The notes beneath the pieces are model-generated. The model made no database searches, had not been told where the DNA came from, and worked only from the letters and a program-made list of their open reading frames with translations. The translations under genes and the position numbers were made by a program. Of a stretch of 64,000 bases of DNA, positions 31,568 to 39,866 are shown in pieces. Origin of the DNA: Polyangia bacterium (lineage in GTDB: Bacteria > Myxococcota_A > Polyangia > Nannocystales > Nannocystaceae); NCBI GenBank assembly GCA_030424595.1, contig JAUHWG010000035.1:32682-96681 (forward strand). The letters run 5' to 3'. How positions within the stretch are numbered: the stretch's first letter is position 1; each line of letters opens with the position of its first letter.

Positions 31568-32908
31568 TTAGTACGACTGCTGGACGTCGAGCTCGTACTG
31601 GCGCTTGCGCATGACCTTGCGCTGCTTGTTCCAGTTGCGCTGGTCGAGGTTCTTGGCGTCGCTCTTGTTGGCCGTCGCCTGCTCTTCGAGCTTGGGCGCG
31701 TTGTAGAGGGAGGCTGCGGTGTTGAGGTAGTTGAAGTTGTCCTCCAGCAGCTCCTGCGCCTGGAGCACCTCGCCGCGGTCGCGGAGGTCGAGCGCGAGGC
31801 GGTTGCGCTCGTTGGCGATAGCCTCGGTGTGGGCGATCGCGACCGCCGGGTTGAGGGCCGCGTCGGCCTCCATGACCGAGTCTGTGAAGGAGACGGCGAC
31901 CATCCGTCGATCGTGCTCCGACCTGCCGGAGACGAGATCGAGGTAGGTGGTGGTGACGGTGGCGATCGGCAGGCGGGCGCCCGGCGCCGACGGGGCGACG
32001 TCGGTCTCCAGGAGGATGAACTTCTCCTGGCCGCCGTAGACCTGGTTGAGCGTGAAGGTCACGGTCTGGCCGGCGATCGTCGCGTCGCGGTTGAGCACCC
32101 GCAGGGGGCGGACCCCGGCGGCGACGTCGATCCGGACGAGCGCGCCCTGGGCGACGACCGAGGTGATGTCGCCGAACTCCGACGCGAAGAGCGAGCCGAG
32201 CTCTGAGGCCTCGGCCGCGAAGGCGTGGTTGCCGTCGCTGCGCATCGCCAGCTGGACCATCAGGTCCTCGTTGTAGTCGAGGCCCAGGCCGACCGTTGTC
32301 ACCGAGATCTGTTCTTTTGCACAGGCGGTTCCGAGGCGGCCGAGAGCGTTCGCCGAGGCGGGGCCGACGTTGGCCTTGCCATCGCTCAGGAGGATCACGC
32401 GGTTGACCTGACCGCCGCGGAGGAACTTGCGGACCTCGCCGATCCCCTTGGAGACGCCGGCGAAGAGGGCGGTCGAGCCCCCCGCGTTGAGGCCGAGGAT
32501 CGCCTCGGCGATCCGCGCTCGCTCGGAGACGCGAGTCGCCGGCACCAGCACCTGCACCCGGCCGTCGTAGGCGATGACCGAGACCAGGTCGTTCGGCCGC
32601 AGGCGATCGACGAGGTGGAGCGCCGCGTCCTTCGCCTCGCGCAGCTTCTCGCCGGACATCGACCCCGACTTGTCGAGCACGATCGCGAGGTTGACCGGCG
32701 CGCGCTCGGCGTTGCCCCGGAGGTCGAGCCCGCGCAGGCCGACCTTGACGACCGCGGTGTTGCTCCGGCCGGCGAGCATCACCGGCGTGCCGACATCGGC
32801 GCGGACCTCGACGGAGCCGGCGGCGGCGTCAGGGCTGACCAGCGCGAGGACGGCGAAGGTGGCGAGGGCTGCGAGGGGGGCGAGGGCGCGGCGGAGGATC
32901 ATCGACAT
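31568..32908 (-). CDS. Secreted VWA domain protein
   Basis: About 446 residues. ATG 32908 is chosen: it follows AGGA at eight bases and gives a signal peptide (LRRALAPLAALATFAVLALV...DAAAG). The VWA domain has a complete MIDAS start, VLDKSGSMSGEK (about 78-88), with GGSTALFAGV as the second loop and LLSDGKAN as the third. A beta-rich region follows (VTFTLNQVYGGQEKFILLE). The C-terminal 110 residues form a helical tail with LVSGRSEHDRRMVAV and many Asn/Gln/Lys. The arrangement resembles YfbK-type VWA proteins. Exported binding or assembly protein; no neighbours in operon. Confidence 0.88.
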   Translation of the reverse strand: MSMILRRALAPLAALATFAVLALVSPDAAAGSVEVRADVGTPVMLAGRSNTAVVKVGLRGLDLRGNAERAPVNLAIVLDKSGSMSGEKLREAKDAALHLVDRLRPNDLVSVIAYDGRVQVLVPATRVSERARIAEAILGLNAGGSTALFAGVSKGIGEVRKFLRGGQVNRVILLSDGKANVGPASANALGRLGTACAKEQISVTTVGLGLDYNEDLMVQLAMRSDGNHAFAAEASELGSLFASEFGDITSVVAQGALVRIDVAAGVRPLRVLNRDATIAGQTVTFTLNQVYGGQEKFILLETDVAPSAPGARLPIATVTTTYLDLVSGRSEHDRRMVAVSFTDSVMEADAALNPAVAIAHTEAIANERNRLALDLRDRGEVLQAQELLEDNFNYLNTAASLYNAPKLEEQATANKSDAKNLDQRNWNKQRKVMRKRQYELDVQQSY

Positions 32909-33161
32909 CGGCGTTTCCTGGGGGCTGAGTGAGGATGTCGGAGGTCGCCTCAGACGGGGTGAAATCGCGGTCAAAGGGTTGTAAAAATCCCCAGCGGCGG
33001 GCCCCGTGCGCTTAGGTCTCCGCGGCCGACGAGCGCCGCTCTACCGTAGCGCATGCCTGCGAGGGAGGGCGGAGAGAGTGTCGGTCGTAGGCCGCGGCAG
33101 CCTCCCCGTGGGCACTTCGCGGATGCGCGCTCGGGCTGCGTGGAGGTGGTAGTCTCGGGCC

Positions 33162-34115
33162 GTGGCAGGGCTGCTCGACGTCATCCTCGGCTACGAGTGC
33201 AACCTCGCCTGCGACTACTGCACGATCACGCCGGAGATGCGGCTCCAGGAGCTGAAGATCGCGGCCGTGCTCGCGGCTCTGCGGCGGGGGCGGAGCCTCG
33301 ACTACGATCGGGTCTCCTTCACCGGCGGGGAGCCGACGATCCGCCGCGATCTCCTCGGCCTCGTCCGCGCCGCGAGCTCCCTCGGCTACGCCGACATCAA
33401 GGTCCAGACCAACGGCCTTGTCCTGGCTGTGGAGGCCAACATGCGGCGCCTGGTCGAGGCCGGGACGACGAGGATCCACCTCTCGATCCACGCCCACGAG
33501 GCGGATCGCTACGAGCCGCTGGTCCGCCGCGAGGGCACCTACGCGGCGATGGTCGCTGGCCTGGGCAACGCCCTCGAGAGCGGCCTTCCGGTGGTCGTCG
33601 ACGTGATCATGAAGGCCGACACCTACCGCCACCTCCCGGCCGCGATCGCGTGGCTCGCCGAGCGCGGGGTCGCCAACGTCGATCTTTGGTACGTCTCGCT
33701 GACCGACGGGAACCGGGAGAACATCCGCTCGCTGCCGCCGATCCGCGAGGTGCTCCCGGTGCTCCGCGGGGCCCTGGCGGACGCTCGGCGGGCGGGGATC
33801 ACCGCCCGCTCGCTCCACATCCCCCGCTGCCTCCTCGGCGAGGACCGGGCTCACGCCTACGACCCTGGGGCCGACCGCGTGATGGTCGTGACCCCGGAGG
33901 CGACCTTCGAGCTGCGCGAGTCCAAGCTCGCCGGGACCGTGCACGTGCCGGCCTGCGAGGGCTGCGAGCACCGGCCGATCTGTCCTGGGATTCGCCCGGA
34001 CTACCTAGAGGTCTACGGAGATGATGAGATCGCCGAGGCGCGCGGGCAGGCGCCGACGATCACGCCGACACGCGCGCGCCGCCTGCCGGTTGTCACCGCC
34101 TGCGTGCCGGGCTGA
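33162..34115 (+). CDS. Radical SAM protein (A)
   Basis: 317 residues. The radical-SAM 4Fe-4S motif CNLACDYC (Cys13, 17, 20) sits at the very N-terminus, followed by FTGGEPTIRRDLL (the GGE motif that contacts SAM) and IHLSIHAHEADRYE. The C-terminal part has CEGCEHRPIC (CX2CX5C), suggesting an auxiliary Fe-S site. It is in the MoaA/SPASM-like superfamily; the substrate is unknown. An aldo/keto reductase gene follows on the same strand, and two further radical-SAM genes lie 2-5 kb downstream with the same type of C-terminal cysteine cluster, so they may act in one pathway. The start ATG/GTG context is weak. Confidence 0.85.
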   Translation: MAGLLDVILGYECNLACDYCTITPEMRLQELKIAAVLAALRRGRSLDYDRVSFTGGEPTIRRDLLGLVRAASSLGYADIKVQTNGLVLAVEANMRRLVEAGTTRIHLSIHAHEADRYEPLVRREGTYAAMVAGLGNALESGLPVVVDVIMKADTYRHLPAAIAWLAERGVANVDLWYVSLTDGNRENIRSLPPIREVLPVLRGALADARRAGITARSLHIPRCLLGEDRAHAYDPGADRVMVVTPEATFELRESKLAGTVHVPACEGCEHRPICPGIRPDYLEVYGDDEIAEARGQAPTITPTRARRLPVVTACVPG

Positions 34116-34196
34116 GCGAGCTGGGCACGTCCATTGAGGTCGTTGCAGGCGCGGCAGGCCTCGACAGCCGCGTCCCTCCGGGACTACCCTGCGCCG

Positions 34197-35150
34197 GTGC
34201 GAACCCTCAGCATGAACAACGGTGACACGATGCCGGCGATCGGCCTCGGGACGTGGAAGTCGGCGCCTGGCGAGATCGGAGCGGCGCTCCAGGAGGCGCT
34301 GCGGATCGGCTACCGTCACCTGGACTGCGCCGCGATCTACGGCAACGAGGCCGAGATCGGCGCGGCGCTCCGCGAGAGCTTCGCGGCGGGGCTGGTCCGT
34401 CGTGAGGAGCTTTGGATCACCTCCAAGCTGTGGAACACCGCGCACAGGACGGAGGACGTGGTCCCGGCCCTGCGCAAGACGCTCGCGGACCTCGGCCTCG
34501 ACTACCTCGATCTCTACCTTATCCACTGGCCCGTCGCGATGCGCCCCGGCGCTCACTATCCGCGCACAGCAGCGGATATGATCAGTCTTGAGGAGACGCC
34601 GCTGACGGCCACCTGGAGCGGGATGGAGGCGGCGAAGGAGGCCGGCTTGAGCCGGCACATCGGCGTCTCAAACCTGAGCATTGCAAAGCTCAGCGGTCTC
34701 TTGAGCGAGGCGAAGATCCGGCCGGAGGTCAACCAGATCGAGCTGCACCCCTACCTCCAGCAGGGGGCGATGCTCGAGTTCTGTCGGGCCGAGGGGGTCC
34801 AGCTGACCGCCTACTCGCCGCTCGGATCGAGGGACCGACCGGAGGGGCTCAAGGCCGCGGATGAGCCGGTTCTCCTCGAGGATCCGACGCTCCAGGAGAT
34901 CGCGGCGAGACACGACGCGAGCGTCGCCCAGGTGCTGATCGCCTGGGCGGTCCACCGCGGCACCTCGGTGATCCCGAAGTCGGTCAACCCGACCCGCCTG
35001 GCGGAGAACCTGGCGGCGGCGGAGCTCTCCCTGACGTCTGAGGACATGACGGCGATAGGCTCGCTCGACCGGCATCGGCGCTACGTCGACGGCTCGATCT
35101 GGGCGGTCGAGGGCGGCCCCTACACGATCGCCAACCTCTGGGACGAGTAG
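34197..35150 (+). CDS. Aldo/keto reductase
   Basis: About 317 residues from GTG 34197 (ATG 34212 is equally possible; the frame is open to 34134). Family motifs are complete: IGLGTWKS, GYRHLDCAAIYGNEAEIG with catalytic Asp and Tyr, LWITSKLWNT with Lys, DYLDLYLIHWP with His, and the NADPH-binding SVIPKSVNPTRLAENL. It should reduce an aldehyde or ketone with NADPH. It sits among three radical-SAM genes and starts about 80 bases after the first one, so co-transcription is possible. Confidence 0.92.
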   Translation: MRTLSMNNGDTMPAIGLGTWKSAPGEIGAALQEALRIGYRHLDCAAIYGNEAEIGAALRESFAAGLVRREELWITSKLWNTAHRTEDVVPALRKTLADLGLDYLDLYLIHWPVAMRPGAHYPRTAADMISLEETPLTATWSGMEAAKEAGLSRHIGVSNLSIAKLSGLLSEAKIRPEVNQIELHPYLQQGAMLEFCRAEGVQLTAYSPLGSRDRPEGLKAADEPVLLEDPTLQEIAARHDASVAQVLIAWAVHRGTSVIPKSVNPTRLAENLAAAELSLTSEDMTAIGSLDRHRRYVDGSIWAVEGGPYTIANLWDE

Positions 35151-35284
35151 ACGGGTCTCCTCCGGCGGAGCCGCCTCACGCCGCGGCTCATGCCGGGTCA
35201 GCGCTTGGCCGAGCGGCGCTGTGCCTCCGCACTTCGGCGGCGCCGCGAGGGATCGTGCGGGCTGCGGGCGGTCGCTCGCCCGGG

Positions 35285-37780
35285 TCAGGAGGTAGGCTTC
35301 GCCGGCTCGGTCGCGGCGGCAGCCCCCCCTACGTGGGCCTCGACCCGCTCGCGGAAGCCGGCGGGGACCGACTCGTGGCGGCGGGGATCGTCGATCGAGC
35401 GGACCAGATCCTGCGGCGCGATCAGCCAAGGCGGCTCCGGCACCTCGTCGAGCTCGTAGAACCCGCCGCAGAAGCAGGCGTGCGGGCAGCCCTCACAGAC
35501 AGGTCGTCGGGTCCGCCGCTCCGCGAGGTAGGCGGCGAGGTTCACCGACTCGTTGTTGACGAAGACCATGTGCCGGCTGAGCTTCGCGAGATCGCCCTGG
35601 AGGTGGTCCTCGTAGCCCGGGAGAAAGCAGAAGGGCAGGTTGATCACCTGGATCTTCATCCGCTCGCCCCAGGCGTCGATGAGCTCGCGGGTGCCCGCCG
35701 CGGCGCTCTCGGTGTCCGGGGCGATCATCCGCGTCGCCCGGCCGAAGGGGGTCAGGAACTGGATGTTCATCCACTTGAGGCCGAGGTCCCAGGCGAGCTG
35801 GGCGAGCTCCATCTGCTGGTGGACGTTGCCCTTGGTCAGGGTGACGTTCATCCCCAGCTCGACGCGGCCGCCGAGCTCGGCGGCGAAGCGGACGCAGTTG
35901 CGGATCCCGCCGACGGTCTGCTCGTAGGCCTCGGCGACCCCAACCTGCTGGGCGTGGGTCCGCGGATCGGCGCCGTGGACCGAGAAGAGCAGGGTGGTCA
36001 GGCCGGAGCGGACGAGCTTGCGGGCGTAGTCCTCGTAGAAGCAGAGTCGTCCGTTGGTGGTGACGTTGATCCGGGTGTAGCCGATCGCCCGCGAGTAGCG
36101 GACGAGGGGGATGAGCTCCGGGTTGAGCGTCGGCTCGCCGCCGTCGAAGTCGACCATCGTCACCCCCTCGGCGCGGTAGCGGTCGAGGTGCTCGCGCTGT
36201 CGCGTCGGGTGCCCGTCGATCTGCGTGCGGGTGCCGACGGCGCAGAAGGTGCAGTGGTTGTTGCAGATGTAGGTGACGTTCATCACCAGCTTTTGCGGCC
36301 CTTGCGAGGCGTCCAGGCGCTGGCGGAAGGTCCACATGAAGCGCTCCAGCTGCGCCGGCGGGATCTGGGTGACGCCTGGGCTCGGGGAGTGCTGGAAGTA
36401 GGGGCCCCAGTCGCCGGCGACCGGCAGGTGGTGCCGGCCGTCGACCGCCTCGCGGGCGAGGCGGGTGCCCGGCAGCGGCGTCGCGAACTGAACCGCGGGG
36501 AAGGCCTGATAGCGGTCCCAGAGGTCGAGCGCGAAGCTCAAGGTCTCGTTGATCTCGGCCGCGGTCTCGCCGGGCAGGCCGATCATGTAGTGGACCAGGA
36601 GGGAGACCCCGGCCTCGGCGGCGTTCTTGGCCGCGGCGACGATCGCCTCGAGGCTCAGCCGCTTGCCGACGACCTCGCTGACCACCCGCTGCGATCCGCT
36701 CTCAGCGCTGACGCTGACGGTGCTGATCCGGCCGCGCATCAGCTCCAGGTGTCGACGCTCGAGGTAGTCCGCGCGCATGCCGTTGGGGATCTCGTAGCGG
36801 AGATCGAGCGCCTGGGCGGTGTCGAGGAAGACGTCGAAGTGACGCTCGTTGACGTTGATCAGCTCGTCGAGGACGGCGACCCGGGTCGCGCCGTGCTCCT
36901 CGCGGAGCGTCCGCATCGTCTCGCGCAGCCGGTCGGCGGAGAGGCGGCGCTGGGTCTTCGGCGCGCCCGGCTCGAGCCCGGGGTTGGAGGAGCAGTGGAG
37001 GCAGCGGAAGGGGCAGCCGCGGGAGGTGACCATCGGCAGGGTCCGACCCTCGATCGGGAAGGCCCAGGCGCTCCGACCCAGCTCGCTGACGACGCTGCGG
37101 TGGAAGCGTTGGTACGCGTCGAGGTCGACGCGGTGCCAGGCGGGCATCGGCAGCGCGTCGAGGTTCGGCGGGGCTGTCCCTTGGAACATGCCCTTTGGCC
37201 GCTCGCCTGCGCGCCAGCGATCGATCAGCTCGACGAGGGTGATCTCTGCCTCGTACTTCACCCAGGCGTCGATCTCCGGGTACGCGCCGAAGATCTCGTC
37301 GCCGCCGGCCTCGACGTAGTGCTGGCCCGACTGGTAGCAGTCGGCGAGGATGATCGCCGCCTCGGGGAGGCGCGCTCGAAGATGCGCGAGGGTCGGGCCT
37401 AGGCGATCGTCCCGGAGCGGCGGTCGGTGAAAGGGCGTGATCGCGACGACGACGGTGTCGACCTCGCCCAAACCGTCGGGTGCGCCGTCGGGTGCGCCGT
37501 CGGGCGCCCCATCGATCGCGCCGTCGATAGTGCGATCCAGCGCGGCCAGGACCGTCTGCAGGGGCGCGCCGAGGTCTGCACGGCCGTCAGGTCGCCAACG
37601 TAGCCCTGCGTCTGCGATCGCGAAGGCGTCGACGAGCTCGACCGCGCGGTCCGTGTTCGCGTGGGCCTCCAGAGCGGCGGCCGCTTGCACGGCGCCGAGA
37701 TCGGAGAAGTAGGGGTAGTCGATGAAGTCCCGGGCGACCGAGGTCGGGGGGTGCACGACAAGGACGCGTGCAGCGCACAT
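35285..37780 (-). CDS. Double radical SAM protein (B) with N-terminal cobalamin-binding-like domain
   Basis: 831 residues from ATG 37780. An N-terminal Rossmann-like part (ARVLVVHPPTSV to about 200) resembles that of B12-dependent radical-SAM enzymes, with an in-frame GAPDGAPDGAPDG tract. The first radical-SAM domain has CPFRCLHC (about 253-260) with SRG before it and SVSAESGSQRVV after it. The second has CNNHCTFC (about 506-513), FDGGEPTLNPEL and LLFSVHGADPRTHAQQ. The C-terminus carries CEGCPHACFC (about 765). Two complete radical-SAM cores in one chain are uncommon. It is divergent from radical-SAM protein C, 70 bases apart, probably under a shared promoter region. Confidence 0.9.
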   Translation of the reverse strand: MCAARVLVVHPPTSVARDFIDYPYFSDLGAVQAAAALEAHANTDRAVELVDAFAIADAGLRWRPDGRADLGAPLQTVLAALDRTIDGAIDGAPDGAPDGAPDGLGEVDTVVVAITPFHRPPLRDDRLGPTLAHLRARLPEAAIILADCYQSGQHYVEAGGDEIFGAYPEIDAWVKYEAEITLVELIDRWRAGERPKGMFQGTAPPNLDALPMPAWHRVDLDAYQRFHRSVVSELGRSAWAFPIEGRTLPMVTSRGCPFRCLHCSSNPGLEPGAPKTQRRLSADRLRETMRTLREEHGATRVAVLDELINVNERHFDVFLDTAQALDLRYEIPNGMRADYLERRHLELMRGRISTVSVSAESGSQRVVSEVVGKRLSLEAIVAAAKNAAEAGVSLLVHYMIGLPGETAAEINETLSFALDLWDRYQAFPAVQFATPLPGTRLAREAVDGRHHLPVAGDWGPYFQHSPSPGVTQIPPAQLERFMWTFRQRLDASQGPQKLVMNVTYICNNHCTFCAVGTRTQIDGHPTRQREHLDRYRAEGVTMVDFDGGEPTLNPELIPLVRYSRAIGYTRINVTTNGRLCFYEDYARKLVRSGLTTLLFSVHGADPRTHAQQVGVAEAYEQTVGGIRNCVRFAAELGGRVELGMNVTLTKGNVHQQMELAQLAWDLGLKWMNIQFLTPFGRATRMIAPDTESAAAGTRELIDAWGERMKIQVINLPFCFLPGYEDHLQGDLAKLSRHMVFVNNESVNLAAYLAERRTRRPVCEGCPHACFCGGFYELDEVPEPPWLIAPQDLVRSIDDPRRHESVPAGFRERVEAHVGGAAAATEPAKPTS

Positions 37781-37850
37781 CGCCGGGACGATACCACAGG
37801 AGCTTCGCGGCGACAGCGGGCAACGGCGGGGTCGGCTATGCTCGCCGACG

Positions 37851-39701
37851 ATGCACGACGCACCCGCCCCGGTCCCGGCGAAGGTGGTGAGCCACGAGGA
37901 GGCCGCCCACCAGAAGCGCAACTGGGTCCGCCTCACCTTCGACTGCAACGATCACTGCGTCTTCTGCCTCGACTCCCACACCCACGACGGGACCAATCGC
38001 GCGCCGGCTGAGGTCAAGGCGCAGATCCTCGACGGCCGCCGCAAGGGGGCCGAGCGCCTGATCCTCTCCGGCGGCGAGCCGACGATCCATCCCCGCTTCG
38101 TCGACTTCGTCCGCTTGGGGAGCCTCGCCGGCTACCACAAGGTCCAGACCGTGACCAACGGGCGGATGTTCGCGTACGGGGACTTTCTCAAGCGCTCGAT
38201 CGACGCCGGCCTCGGCGAGATCACCTTCTCGATCCACGGCCCCAACGCCCGGATCCACGACGCGCTCGTCGGCACCAAGGGCGCGTTTGAGGAGGAGGTC
38301 CGAGGCCTGCAAAACGCCCTCGACGACGGCCGCGTCATCATCAACATCGACGTCTGCGTCAACCGGGCGAACGTCCGCCAGCTCCCGGAGCTGCTGCGAA
38401 AGTTCATCGCCATGGGGGTCCGCGAGTACGACCTCCTCCACGTCATCCCCTTCGGCCGCGCCTACAAGGAGGGCAAGGAGACGCTCTTCTACGACCTCGA
38501 GGCGATGCGCCCCTATCTCCTCGAGGCCTTCGCCTATTCGCGGGAGCCGGGGGTTCACATCTGGCTCAACCGCTTCCCGCCGGCGCACCTCGAGGGCTTT
38601 GAGGACCTGATCCAGGACCCCTACAAGCTCAACGATGAGGTCCGCGGTCGCAAGGAGGAGTACGCGCTGCTCCTTGACTACGGGGTGCCGCTCGACTGTC
38701 GGGCGCCCGATCGCTGCCGTCACTGCTATCTGGAGCCGCTGTGTGACACGCTGGAGGAGGTCCGGGCCGATCTCGGTGAGCGCCGCTTCTCGGCGATTCG
38801 GGTCGATACGACGGCCGACGCGCGGATGCCCGAGGTCTACGGCGGCGATCCGGCGAGCCGCAAGCGGGCGGAGGAGCGGGGGATGCTCGGACCTCCGGGC
38901 GGACCCGCGGAGGAGGGGCGGGCGGTCGAGGGCCTGGTCCCCGACCCGGAGCGCCGTCGCCTCCCTGTGCTCGGGATGCAGGCGGCGGATCCTCAGCCGC
39001 GACCGGGGCCGCCGCCGCTGCCGCTGCCGGAGCTCGCAGCCCTGGGATCGACCGAGCGGATCTGGATCGTCGCCCCGAACCTCGAGGACGCGCTGCGGGA
39101 GCTGGCGAAGTTTCCGAGCCATCTCGGGGTCGAGCTAGAGCTCGAGTCGTGGGTTGGCCTCAGGGAGGCGATCTCGCCAGGACCGACGCTCGGGGGTCAC
39201 CCTCTGCGTCGCCTCGCCTGCCGCAGCGCCGCGGATGCTGAGGTCTTCCTCGGGATCCCAGGACTCGAGGTCGCCCTCGATCTCTCGCAGGAGAACGCGG
39301 CCTGGATCCTCGGGCTTCGCAGCGCCCCCGCGGGGCTCGTCCTCCGTCAGCCGAGCCACGAGCGTCTCAGCGAGTCGGCGGCGAGCGATGTTGATCTCCC
39401 GGTCTTCTTCGCCCAGCTCGGGCCGGCGATCCCGGTCGAGGGCGTGCCTGCCTGCATCCTCGGTCGTCCTCCGAAGGCGCGGCCTGTGATCCTCGACGGC
39501 GCGATGATGACATCGGCCGGCCGCTTGGAGATTTTCCGCTACGCCCGGCGCTACATCGCCGATCGATTTGTGACCAAGTCCTTGCGCTGTCGCTCTTGTC
39601 TGTACAACGAGGGGTGCCGGGGTCTGCACATTAACTATGTCCGCGCCCACGGGTACGCGGCGATGAAGCCCGTTCTCGAGGCATCTTCGCGCTCCGAGTA
39701 G
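37851..39701 (+). CDS. Radical SAM protein (C) with two auxiliary cysteine clusters
   Basis: 616 residues from ATG 37851. The radical-SAM core has CNDHCVFC near residue 30, LSGGEPTIHPRFVDF and ITFSIHGPNARIHDAL. A first auxiliary motif CRHCYLEPLC lies near 285. After a Pro-rich linker an additional domain of about 220 residues ends with CRSCLYNEGC. The core is close in style to the second core of protein B (same SIHG/SVHG strand and GGEPT motif). The extra C-terminal domain looks like a partner-binding or substrate domain. Divergent from B. No small precursor-peptide gene was recognised nearby. Confidence 0.88.
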   Translation: MHDAPAPVPAKVVSHEEAAHQKRNWVRLTFDCNDHCVFCLDSHTHDGTNRAPAEVKAQILDGRRKGAERLILSGGEPTIHPRFVDFVRLGSLAGYHKVQTVTNGRMFAYGDFLKRSIDAGLGEITFSIHGPNARIHDALVGTKGAFEEEVRGLQNALDDGRVIINIDVCVNRANVRQLPELLRKFIAMGVREYDLLHVIPFGRAYKEGKETLFYDLEAMRPYLLEAFAYSREPGVHIWLNRFPPAHLEGFEDLIQDPYKLNDEVRGRKEEYALLLDYGVPLDCRAPDRCRHCYLEPLCDTLEEVRADLGERRFSAIRVDTTADARMPEVYGGDPASRKRAEERGMLGPPGGPAEEGRAVEGLVPDPERRRLPVLGMQAADPQPRPGPPPLPLPELAALGSTERIWIVAPNLEDALRELAKFPSHLGVELELESWVGLREAISPGPTLGGHPLRRLACRSAADAEVFLGIPGLEVALDLSQENAAWILGLRSAPAGLVLRQPSHERLSESAASDVDLPVFFAQLGPAIPVEGVPACILGRPPKARPVILDGAMMTSAGRLEIFRYARRYIADRFVTKSLRCRSCLYNEGCRGLHINYVRAHGYAAMKPVLEASSRSE

Positions 39702-39866
39702 ACCGCGACCTGAGCGGCCGCGCGCGGTCGCGACGACGCTCCGAGCCCCTGTGCGCATAGACGCGCGGAGCCGCCCGCGCTCTTCCGCGCATTGCTATCA
39801 CCGTCGGATTCGACGCCCGCCATTCCAGCGGCGGCCCCGAGCGCGTATCCTCGGGATGCGCCTTGG

